Shown here: one piece after another, positions 9,281 to 16,045 of the stretch | How positions within the stretch are numbered: position 1 is the first letter of the stretch | How the letters are laid out: every line of letters begins with the position of its first letter | Origin: an uncultured Collinsella sp. | GTDB lineage: Bacteria > Actinomycetota > Coriobacteriia > Coriobacteriales > Coriobacteriaceae | Direction of reading: 5' to 3' | Assembly: GCA_934621295.1 (NCBI GenBank) | Contig: CAKTVB010000001.1 | Coordinates: forward strand, 62,001-126,000 | Length of the DNA: 64,000 nt | Notes under the pieces: generated by a model | What the model was told of the DNA's origin: nothing | The model's input: only the letters and a program-made list of their open reading frames with translations | Databases searched by the model: none | Position numbers and translations under genes: made by a program

Positions 9281-9727
9281 ATGCAGCTCGATTCCAATCA
9301 GATTTCGCAGATTTTGCCCCATCGCTATCCGTTTGCGCTCGTCGACCGCATTACCGACGGAGAAGAGGGCTCGTGGGCGCGCGGTATCAAGTGCGTGAGC
9401 GTGCAGGAGCCGGTGTTCCAAGGGCATTTTCCCACGTACCATGTGCTGCCGGGCGTGATGATTATCGAGGCTCTGGCCCAGGTTGCCGCTGTGGCGATGC
9501 TTGCCGAGCCGGAGCACCGTGGCAAGATCGGATTTTTGGGTGCGGTGAAAAACGCGCGCTTCAAGCGTCAGGTACGCCCTGGCGATGTGATGGAGATGGA
9601 GAGCCGCATCGTGCGCACCCGCGGCAACTTTGCGTTTGTCGAGGGGCGTGCTTCGGTTGATGGCCAACTCGCTGCAACGGTTGAACTCACGCTGGCGTTC
9701 GGTTCTAATGAAACGAGCGACAAGTAG
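9281..9727 (+). CDS. fabZ: 3-hydroxyacyl-ACP dehydratase
   Basis: 148 residues with a single hot-dog fold. Motifs are LPHRYPFALVDRI, then FQGHFPTYHVLPGVMIIEALAQ with catalytic His49 and Glu63. FabZ dehydrates 3-hydroxyacyl-ACP to the trans-2-enoyl form that FabK reduces. It is the last biosynthetic gene of the operon, directly upstream of the regulator. I see no FabA or FabM isomerase in the operon, so how unsaturated fatty acids are made, if at all, is not answered here. Confidence 0.97.
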   Translation: MQLDSNQISQILPHRYPFALVDRITDGEEGSWARGIKCVSVQEPVFQGHFPTYHVLPGVMIIEALAQVAAVAMLAEPEHRGKIGFLGAVKNARFKRQVRPGDVMEMESRIVRTRGNFAFVEGRASVDGQLAATVELTLAFGSNETSDK

Positions 9728-9749
9728 GGTGATAATCGGGGGTCTCGAC

Positions 9750-10187
9750 GTGCTCGAGGAAAAGTTCATTCGGGTGTATACCAAGTTCAAACTGCATTTT
9801 TACCGGGAAACCTTCGCGCGTTTCCAAAATCGCGAGGCGAGCCTCACCACGGTGGAGAGCTTTGCGATGGAGGCTATCTATGCGCTGGGAAACCCCACCG
9901 TGCGACAGTTTGCTGAGTTCATGGGCATCTCTTCGTCAAATGCGGCGTATAAGACGGCGAGTCTAGTGCGCAAGGGATACCTGATCAAGGAGCGCTCAAA
10001 GACCGACGCGCGCGAGTATCACCTGGTTCCCACCCAAAAGTATTTGGACTACTACAACGTGAGCGCCGATTACGTGCATACCGTTATGGAGCGCATCAAA
10101 GAGCGCTTCTCTGCAGAGGACGTGGCAAAGATCGAAGAAGTTCTTACCGTGATGAGCGAGGAACTCATGTCCGAGGTTCCACTGTAG
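9750..10187 (+). CDS. MarR-family regulator, FabT-like
   Basis: About 145 residues from the GTG at 9750 (GGGGG 7 bases upstream); a GTG at 9729 directly after the fabZ stop is an alternative. The winged-helix core reads TTVESFAMEAIYALGNPTVRQFAEFMGISSSNAAYKTASLVRKGYLIKERSKTDAREYHLVPT, the MarR arrangement of recognition helix and beta wing. MarR proteins that sit with fab genes in Firmicutes (FabT) repress the operon when bound to acyl-ACP. Being the last gene of the fab operon and followed by a terminator, it is the best candidate for the regulator of this unit, probably through the repeats near 571-594. The link is inferred from position. Confidence 0.8.
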   Translation: MLEEKFIRVYTKFKLHFYRETFARFQNREASLTTVESFAMEAIYALGNPTVRQFAEFMGISSSNAAYKTASLVRKGYLIKERSKTDAREYHLVPTQKYLDYYNVSADYVHTVMERIKERFSAEDVAKIEEVLTVMSEELMSEVPL

Positions 10188-10217
10188 CGGTTCGCTTCCA
10201 TTGAGTATCCCATTGAA

Positions 10218-10252
10218 CGGCGAGTGCCTCCGTTGCGGTGCTCGCCGCTTTT
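10218..10252 (+). terminator. Rho-independent terminator of the fatty-acid operon
   Basis: A GC stem, CGGCGAG (10218-10224) with CTCGCCG (10241-10247), is followed by TTTT (10249-10252). It lies 30 bases after the last operon gene. Confidence 0.75.
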
Positions 10253-10321
10253 CCCTCTGGGGGAGAAAAGCCCGCGTATGCCGAAATGGGCGCATGATTA
10301 TGTATAGGCATGGGTAGGCTT

Positions 10322-10390
10322 GAGCCAACGGTTAATTAACCTCGGCGCGCATCCCGCCGGGATGCCTCGCCGGGTTTTGGCTCAGGGAGG
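10322..10390 (+). promoter_or_regulatory. Nested hairpin leader before the EF-G paralogue
   Basis: Directly before the ribosome site (GGGAGG, 10385-10390) three inverted repeats are stacked. The outer stem is GAGCCAA (10322-10328) with TTGGCTC (10377-10383). Inside it are the perfect palindrome GGTTAATTAACC (10330-10341) and a hairpin GCATCCC-GCC-GGGATGC (10349-10365), itself extended by CGGCG (10343-10347) and CGCCG (10368-10372). Together they could fold into a closed junction ending one base before the Shine-Dalgarno, so it may control translation. It matches no riboswitch class I know. Confidence 0.5.
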
Positions 10391-10395
10391 TTACC

Positions 10396-12462
10396 ATGGG
10401 TGCGCCTAAAACCGGTAATGTGAGGAATGTGGTTCTCGTAGGCCAAGGCGGGGTGGGCAAGACCTCGCTCGCGGAGGCCATGCTCCACCTATCTGGTAAA
10501 ACGGCTCGTCTGGGCGGTCACGATGGCACCAAGCCGACGCTCGATTACGATGTCGAAGAGGTTAAACGCGAGTTTTCCATCTCCACGTCTATCGCTCCTA
10601 TTGACTGGAAGGGTTCGCGCATCAACGTATTGGATGCGCCCTGCTACCCCGATTTTATTGGCGACGCCTACGCCGCGATGAGCGTGTGCGAATCCGCGCT
10701 GTTTGTAGTCGACGCCGCAGCGGGTCCGCAGCCCACAACCGTCAAGTTGTGGTATGCCGCCGAGGACCTGCGCCTGGCACGTGCCGTTTTCGTCAACCGA
10801 ATCGATAAAGAGAACGCCGACTTCGAGACCTGCCTGGGCCTTTTGCGCGAGCGTTTTGGTACGCGCTTGGGCGCCGTGACCCTCCCTTGGGGTCAGGGCG
10901 ACGACTTTGACGGCGTGATCGACCTGGTGCGCATGAAGGCGCGCCATTGCAACGGCACCGAGCAGACGGAGTGCGAGATCCCCGAGGAGTATCGTGCTCA
11001 GGCTGAGGCTGCGCACGAGACGCTGTGCGAGCTCGTCGCCGAGGCCGATGACGACCTGATGGAAAAGTATCTCGAGGGCGAAACCCTCACGCAGGAAGAA
11101 GTCGAGGGCCTGCTTTCGCGCGCCATCGCAAAGCGTCTTTTCGTCCCCGTTTTCGTGGGCAGCTGCATCAAGGAACAGGGCGTCAATTCCCTGATGGACG
11201 ACATCGCCACGTATTTCCCCGCGCCTACCGATTACGGCGAGATGCCGCTTATCGATGGCGACTCCCTTAAGATTTCCTCTGAGGACGACCGTCCCGTTGT
11301 CTTTGTCTTCAAGACCTTGAACGATCCTTCCCAGGGTCGCATCTCGTTTATCAAGGTGCTCACGGGCACCATCGAGCCGGGCATGGAGCTTGTCAACGCG
11401 CGCACGCGCAAGGGCGAGCGCATGGCACACCTCTATGTGATGTGCGGCCGCGAGATGACCGAGGTGGGCCATGCCTATGCTGGCGACATCGTGGTGGTCC
11501 CCAAGCTTGCGGCAGAGACGGGCGACACGCTTTCGGTGTCCGGCAAGATCGAGGCCGCGGCGTTCAAGTTCCCCAACTCTCAGTACCGCATTGCCATCGA
11601 GGCCGAGAACCGCGGCGACGAGGAGAAACTCTTCACCTTTATCGACCGTGCCTGCGAGGCTGATCCCACGATGCGCATCGAGCGTGACGAGGAGACGGGC
11701 CAAACCATCATCTCCGCCGTGGGCGAGGCTCAGGTATCCGTGCTTCTCAACCGTTTGGAGGAGCGCACCCGTGTCGAGGCACGTACGGTGCCCATCCGCA
11801 TTCCGTATCGTGAGACCATTCGTCGTGTGGCGAGTGCCCAGGGTCGTCATAAGAAGCAGACCGGTGGCGCTGGTCAGTTTGGCGATTGCTACCTGCGCGT
11901 GGAGCCCTTGCTCGATGGCACCGATTACGAGTTTGCCGACGAGGTCGTGGGCGGCCACATTCCGCGCGCGCTGATTCCTGCGGTCGATAAGGGTGTCCAG
12001 GAGACCATGAAGGACGGCGTGATTGCCGGTTACCCCCTGACTGGCATACGCGTTGCCTGCTACGATGGCTCGTATCATCCCGTCGATTCCAACGAGATGG
12101 CATTCCGCACCGCTGCTCGCATTGCCCTTAAGAAGGCCTGCGAGGATGCCGACCCGGTGGTGCTCGAGCCGATGGAGAACATTACCGTCACGATTCCGGA
12201 GAGCTATGCTGGCGCCGTGATGGGCGATGTGTCCGGCTCGCGCGGCCGCGTGACCGGCATGGATACAAACGATCGCGGCGAGACCGTGGTTACGGCAACC
12301 GTTCCGTATGCAGAGCTTGTCGACTACGCCACGCGCCTGCGTTCGCTCACGCGCGGCACAGGCGACTTCACCATGGAGCCCGCGGGCTATGAACAGGTGC
12401 CCTACGATGTCCAGAAGCATCTGATTGAGTTCTACGAGGAGTCTCGCGCTCAGGGTAGATAG
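10396..12462 (+). CDS. Elongation factor G-like protein with degenerate GTPase motifs
   Basis: 688 residues with the full EF-G domain order: G domain, beta-barrel domain II (about 300-390), domain III, domain IV (from about 480) and C-terminal domain V. The P-loop is GQGGVGKTS (16-24), unlike the canonical GHVDAGKTT. G3 reads DAPCYPDF (80-87) where EF-G has DTPGHVDF, so the catalytic His is a Tyr and the Gly a Cys. G4 reads NRIDKEN instead of NKMD. This fits the actinobacterial EF-G2-like paralogues, some of which show little ribosome-dependent GTPase activity; I do not assign it the main translocase role. It stands alone between two terminators with its own structured leader. Confidence 0.88.
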   Translation: MGAPKTGNVRNVVLVGQGGVGKTSLAEAMLHLSGKTARLGGHDGTKPTLDYDVEEVKREFSISTSIAPIDWKGSRINVLDAPCYPDFIGDAYAAMSVCESALFVVDAAAGPQPTTVKLWYAAEDLRLARAVFVNRIDKENADFETCLGLLRERFGTRLGAVTLPWGQGDDFDGVIDLVRMKARHCNGTEQTECEIPEEYRAQAEAAHETLCELVAEADDDLMEKYLEGETLTQEEVEGLLSRAIAKRLFVPVFVGSCIKEQGVNSLMDDIATYFPAPTDYGEMPLIDGDSLKISSEDDRPVVFVFKTLNDPSQGRISFIKVLTGTIEPGMELVNARTRKGERMAHLYVMCGREMTEVGHAYAGDIVVVPKLAAETGDTLSVSGKIEAAAFKFPNSQYRIAIEAENRGDEEKLFTFIDRACEADPTMRIERDEETGQTIISAVGEAQVSVLLNRLEERTRVEARTVPIRIPYRETIRRVASAQGRHKKQTGGAGQFGDCYLRVEPLLDGTDYEFADEVVGGHIPRALIPAVDKGVQETMKDGVIAGYPLTGIRVACYDGSYHPVDSNEMAFRTAARIALKKACEDADPVVLEPMENITVTIPESYAGAVMGDVSGSRGRVTGMDTNDRGETVVTATVPYAELVDYATRLRSLTRGTGDFTMEPAGYEQVPYDVQKHLIEFYEESRAQGR

Positions 12463-12505
12463 CAAGTGACTTGTTGATAGCCAACACGAGCTGTCAGTTT
12501 TGGGG

Positions 12506-12540
12506 CGGCCCCGTTAATGCAACGGGGCCGTTCTTCTTTT
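12506..12540 (+). terminator. Strong terminator after the EF-G paralogue
   Basis: A perfect 10-bp stem, CGGCCCCGTT (12506-12515) with AACGGGGCCG (12521-12530), has a 5-base loop and is followed by TTCTTCTTTT. Confidence 0.92.
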
Positions 12541-12718
12541 GCTGCGCTGCCGGTTCCAGAGGGTGTTTGGTCGAAGGTGTTTGCGACGTGGGGATTATTA
12601 AATAAGAGGGGGTCGTTAGTTATATGCTACTCAGATATACCCAATACGGTGGTATCATCTGAATCCATGAAGTGTCGTGTGGTATCAATTCGCATCCAAG
12701 GAGACCTGATCGATTTAC

Positions 12719-13102
12719 ATGGCAGATTTTATGCATGGAGCTAAGTACGATGCGAAAATTCGTCACCGTGCCGCAAAGATATTGGCGACCGGCGTTGGGC
12801 ACCGTGCACTTGCGACCCAGTTGGGAATCCCTGAGGCAACAGCTCGTCAATGGTCTCGTGCTTATGCAGTGGGCGGCCAATCGGCCGTGATGAATGCCGG
12901 CGCAAAACATCGCATCTACCCCTTTGAACTCAAGCTTTCGGTGGTTAAGGACCGTTTGGAAAAGGGTCTTTCCGTGCGTGATGTCATGATTAAACACGGC
13001 GTGCCCAGTGAGTCTTCGGTCAAGACATGGTGCCGTCAGTTCCGCGAGGGCGGCGAGGCTGCCCTGGTTGATAAGCCACGCGGCCGCAAGCCCAAACAAT
13101 AG
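12719..13102 (+). CDS. Orphan IS3-type OrfA-like helix-turn-helix protein
   Basis: 127 residues with two consecutive helix-turn-helix units: HRALATQLGIPEATARQWSRAYAVGG (about 29-54) and SVRDVMIKHGVPSESSVKTWCRQFREGG (about 84-111). The tail is basic (KPRGRKPKQ). This double-HTH form is typical of OrfA of IS3/IS150 elements, which needs a frameshifted OrfB integrase to make transposase. No OrfB, DDE motif or terminal inverted repeat is visible in the roughly 450 bases downstream. It may be the remnant of an insertion sequence or a domesticated DNA-binding protein. ATG 12719 gives MADFMHG; a second ATG at 12731 is possible. Confidence 0.75.
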   Translation: MADFMHGAKYDAKIRHRAAKILATGVGHRALATQLGIPEATARQWSRAYAVGGQSAVMNAGAKHRIYPFELKLSVVKDRLEKGLSVRDVMIKHGVPSESSVKTWCRQFREGGEAALVDKPRGRKPKQ

Positions 13103-13556
13103 ACTCTTTTTAGATCAACAGCGACATATGTTTTGAGTCGTTGGGACTTGCCCGTGCAACCGGGCTGCCCTGACTTTCATTCCGTTTTTGCGCTGGGCTC
13201 GGGAGCTGTCTTTTCATTGAGCACAACAAGTTGCGCTGCGTTCTCTTTGGGCTTGCCCGTATCGTGGGAATGCGTCGAGTGTTTGCCAACAACTGTCGTT
13301 GGCGGCTCATTCCGGCCTCTTGTGGGGCCGATTGTTTGGAGTGGGGATAAATAGGCTACATTAGGCGAAGGCGCTTGCGCGCACGGTGGCATTATCTGTG
13401 GATGCACGGACGTGCTTGAGCCAGAGCAGAGGGGTCTAATAAAATCATGACCCAAAAGAACTTGGCCTAGAATCGGCAGTATGGCGAGACTTCGTGCCAT
13501 GCTGTGCACGGGGCGGCAATTGCGCTTCGAGGTATCCCGTCGAGAAAGGAGCGCCG
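13103..13556. other. Intergenic stretch without a supported gene
   Basis: No open frame here has both a ribosome site and protein-like composition. A plausible promoter for the downstream permease is TTGAGC (13416-13421), an 18-base spacer and TAAAAT (13440-13445). Nothing resembling the missing OrfB of the upstream HTH gene is present. Confidence 0.6.
13416..13445 (+). promoter_or_regulatory. Candidate promoter of the KdgT-like permease
   Basis: TTGAGC at 13416-13421 and TAAAAT at 13440-13445 are separated by 18 bases, about 110 bases before the start codon. It is the best sigma-70 match in the gap and is not otherwise tested. Confidence 0.4.
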
Positions 13557-14501
13557 GTGAATCTCCCCATTCTCAAGCATATGCAGAAGGTGCCGGGCGG
13601 TCTGATGATCGTACCAATGCTCATCACGGCCATTATCAACACCATCTGGCCGGAAGCTCTTCAGATCGGCGGCTCCACCACGGGCGCGTTTTCCACCGGT
13701 ACCATGACCATCATCGGCATCGTGCTCGTAATCTCAGGGTCCCAGCTCAAGCTCAATCAACTTGCAGCCTGTCTTAAACGCGGCGGCGTGCTCTGCCTTG
13801 TAAAGATTCTCCTCGGCTTTGCTGCATTCTTTATCGTGCAGGCCATCTGGGGAATTGAGGGCGTGGCTGGAATGTCGCTCCTCGCTCTTGTGATTGCGTT
13901 TTCCAGTTGCAATCCCGGCGTATATCTGGCGCTCATCAACGACTATGGCGACACCACGGACAAGACGGTTCTTGGCCTCATGAGTCTCGTTTCGGTTCCG
14001 GCATTGCCACTGCTGATTCTTAGTACCGGGCAAGGCGGGGGTGGAGCCATCATGGGTGTTGTCGCCACGCTCGTGCCGTTCCTTGTGGGAATGCTGCTTG
14101 GCAATTTGGACAATTCCTTTACCAAGTTGCTCGTGCCGGGCACTCCCATCTGCCTTCTTTTCCTGGGCTGCTGCTTTGGATCGAACATCAACCTGATAAA
14201 CGCTGTCATGGCGGGCCCCACCGCGCTTCTGCTTGCAGCCGTCTACCTTGTGGTGAGCGTTCCTGTCCTTCTTATCACAGACCGGCTTATCCTTCGCCGT
14301 CCCGGATACGCAGGCGTGGCCATGTCGAGCATCGCGGGAATTGCCGTCTCCTGCCCCACGATCATTGCCGCAGCGCTGCCGCAGTACGCCCCTTACGTCG
14401 AGGTGGCTACCTCCCAGCTTGCGCTTGCTGTGGTGTTGACGGGCTTTCTCGTGCCTTACCTTACGAAGTTCGTCGCTGACCGGTTTGGCAGCGCAAAGTG
14501 A
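13557..14501 (+). CDS. 2-keto-3-deoxygluconate permease, KdgT family
   Basis: 314 residues from the GTG at 13557 (AAAGGA 6 bases upstream). It is a membrane protein with about ten hydrophobic segments and begins LPILKHMQKVPGGLMIVPMLITAIINTIWP, the characteristic KdgT start, followed by IVLVISGSQLKLNQL and the internal AFSSCNPGVYLALINDYGD. KdgT-family proteins are proton symporters for 2-keto-3-deoxygluconate and related sugar acids. It precedes the PTS cluster, which makes a related 2-keto-3-deoxy phosphate, so a sugar-acid role fits. A terminator separates it from that cluster, so it is a different transcript. The substrate is inferred. Confidence 0.88.
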   Translation: MNLPILKHMQKVPGGLMIVPMLITAIINTIWPEALQIGGSTTGAFSTGTMTIIGIVLVISGSQLKLNQLAACLKRGGVLCLVKILLGFAAFFIVQAIWGIEGVAGMSLLALVIAFSSCNPGVYLALINDYGDTTDKTVLGLMSLVSVPALPLLILSTGQGGGGAIMGVVATLVPFLVGMLLGNLDNSFTKLLVPGTPICLLFLGCCFGSNINLINAVMAGPTALLLAAVYLVVSVPVLLITDRLILRRPGYAGVAMSSIAGIAVSCPTIIAAALPQYAPYVEVATSQLALAVVLTGFLVPYLTKFVADRFGSAK

Positions 14502-15000
14502 TTTGCAGCAGAGCCGTTTCGCTGGTTAGACAGGACGGCGGGATAGCTTAAAGCGCGGGTGGGACCCTAAGGCGGCTTTTTCGCTCGGGGTCCGTTTGCG
14601 TAGCAAGGGGGCTCTCGCCTCAACGTGAGACAACGAGAAGCACTTTGTGCTTACAAAGAAGACCCTGCTTCGGCGGGGCTGGTGCCCATTCTCCATGGGT
14701 TCTGGTTGCTCGTATTGGCATACGGGCGATGCCGCCAGGGTTTGAGGAAGTCAAGCCCGATGGTCTCGTTCGGACCATCGGGCTTTTCGTCTTACTGCCT
14801 CTTTTGAAGGGGAGGAAGTGTACCGATAAAGCGAGATGCATACCGGTACAATCTCCGTTCACGGCTGAAAATACACCGTTCATGAGCTTTAGTTCGCTAT
14901 GGAGACAGGACTCTATTTCGAATCGATTTCGAATAAAAATAGCAATCTACCTGCAGGAGTAATGCCGGAGAAACAGTTTGGTAAGCATTTTGAATTAAAC
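14502..15000 (+). other. Structured non-coding stretch between permease and PTS genes
   Basis: No convincing gene is present. The first 290 bases hold several potential hairpins: GGACCC with GGGTCC around 14570-14615, CCCTGC-TTCG-GCGGGG near 14670-14685, CCCAT with ATGGG near 14690, and the terminator at 14755-14787. Further on is the palindrome TACCGGTA (14841-14848) and a repeated TTTCGAAT (about 14925-14945). The first part could be an untranslated 3' region or a small RNA. Confidence 0.35.
14755..14787 (+). terminator. Rho-independent terminator
   Basis: An 11-bp perfect stem, GCCCGATGGTC (14755-14765) with GACCATCGGGC (14773-14783), is followed by TTTT. It separates the KdgT-like gene, or a small RNA, from the PTS operon. 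Confidence 0.9.
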
Positions 15001-15009
15001 CGGAACAAT

Positions 15010-15041
15010 TTGACAATAAGTACCGCAGAGAATAGATTCTC
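15010..15041 (+). promoter_or_regulatory. Promoter and palindromic operator of the PTS/Dga operon
   Basis: A consensus -35 TTGACA (15010-15015), an exact 17-base spacer and TAGATT (15033-15038) form a good sigma-70 promoter about 60 bases before the EIIA gene. The -10 is embedded in a perfect palindrome, GAGAATAGATTCTC (15028-15041), placed where a repressor would block RNA polymerase. The GntR regulator at the end of the cluster is the natural candidate to bind it. In Salmonella the dga operon instead uses sigma-54 with a DgaR activator. Confidence 0.65.
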
Positions 15042-15100
15042 ACTTGTAATCAGCCTGGACAAACAGGTTCGGGCACGGCGATTGTCGAAGGAGAATCAGC

Positions 15101-15505
15101 GTGGACAAAGAGACCAAGATCGTGCTTCTCACGCATGGCGGATGGGGTTCGAATCTCGTTTCGAGTATCGAGATGATTGCGGGCAAGGTCGAATGCGTGC
15201 ATGAAATCGCCCTCAAGCCGGCCTACACGCTTCCGGAGTACATGACGATGGTTCGCGAGTACACCGATACCATCTCTTCGGATTCGATTATCATGGTCGA
15301 CCTGTTTGGCGGTACGCCCTCCAACGTGGCAGCAGCGATTGGCAACCAGACTGGCATGCACGTGTTTGCCGGACTCAACGCTCCCATGTTGCTCGAGGCA
15401 TGCCTAGAGCTGCAAAACACCGGTTCTCTTGATTACGATGCGATCCTTAACGCAGGTAGCGCTGCCTGCATGGATGTTGTTGCAACCGTAAAGAAAAACA
15501 TGTAA
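15101..15505 (+). CDS. PTS system mannose-family EIIA component, DgaA-like
   Basis: 134 residues from a GTG with AAGGAG just upstream. It has the EIIA-Man fold: IVLLTHGGWGSNLVSSIEMI with the phosphorylated His12, and the core VDLFGGTPSNVAAAIGNQTGMHVFAGLNAPMLLEA. It passes phosphate from HPr to EIIB. It is the first gene of a unit followed by EIIB (15 bases), EIIC-EIID (33 bases), a DgaE-like lyase and a DgaF-like aldolase, the gene set described for D-glucosaminate in Salmonella. Confidence 0.9.
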   Translation: MDKETKIVLLTHGGWGSNLVSSIEMIAGKVECVHEIALKPAYTLPEYMTMVREYTDTISSDSIIMVDLFGGTPSNVAAAIGNQTGMHVFAGLNAPMLLEACLELQNTGSLDYDAILNAGSAACMDVVATVKKNM

Positions 15506-15520
15506 GGAAAGGGGGAAAGC

Positions 15521-16012
15521 ATGGGTAATCTCGTTCTTACGCGTATCGACTCGCGCCTCATTCACGGTCAGGTTATGACCAAATGGGTCAATCAGGTGCA
15601 GGCGAACAAGATCATCGTTGTGAGCGACGAGCTCGCAAACGATGAGTTCATGAGGAACATCTACCTCATGTCGGCGCCGGCGGGCATCGAGGTCGTTTGT
15701 CTCACCGAGGTCCAGGCTGTCGAGGAGTACCAGAAGGACGTTTTTGGCAACGGCAACGTATTGCTGCTGCTTCCGAGCCTTGCCGCACTCAAGAACATCT
15801 ACGATGCGGGCGTCAAAGTGACCTCTGCGCAGGTGGGCGGCCTTGGCGGCGGTCCCGAGCGTAAGGTTGTGTTCCAAAACATCACGCTCGATGACGTCGA
15901 TGCCGAGATTTTGGAGTACCTGGCTGGCGATGGCATGGACATTATCTTCCAGACCATCCCCGAGGACGCACCGCAGAAGGTCGACTCGATTCTTAAGAAA
16001 TATCGCGCTTAG
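15521..16012 (+). CDS. PTS system mannose-family EIIB component, DgaB-like
   Basis: 163 residues, standard for EIIB-Man. The phosphorylated histidine is His15 in RIDSRLIHGQVMTKW, and KIIVVSDELANDEFMRN and GGLGGGPERKVVFQNITLDDVD are also typical. It takes phosphate from EIIA and hands it to the sugar during transport. AAGGAAAGGGGG precedes the ATG. Specificity cannot be read from EIIB alone; the neighbouring enzymes point to D-glucosaminate. Confidence 0.93.
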   Translation: MGNLVLTRIDSRLIHGQVMTKWVNQVQANKIIVVSDELANDEFMRNIYLMSAPAGIEVVCLTEVQAVEEYQKDVFGNGNVLLLLPSLAALKNIYDAGVKVTSAQVGGLGGGPERKVVFQNITLDDVDAEILEYLAGDGMDIIFQTIPEDAPQKVDSILKKYRA

Positions 16013-16045
16013 CAACGTTACGAATCATTGTTTTAGGAGGTCAGC

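Noticed and set aside
13133..13354. 73-codon plus-strand frame in the intergenic gap
   Set aside because: TTG-type start without a ribosome site, Ser/Pro/Cys-rich sequence with no domain pattern, and no sign of coding bias.
12719..13556. Complete IS3 insertion sequence
   Set aside because: No OrfB frame, no DDE residues and no matched terminal inverted repeats around the OrfA-like gene.
14555..14620. T-box leader (GGGTGGGACC similar to the T-box sequence)
   Set aside because: Only a short match; no specifier stem I, and the next gene is about 500 bases away and is a PTS gene, not an amino-acid gene.
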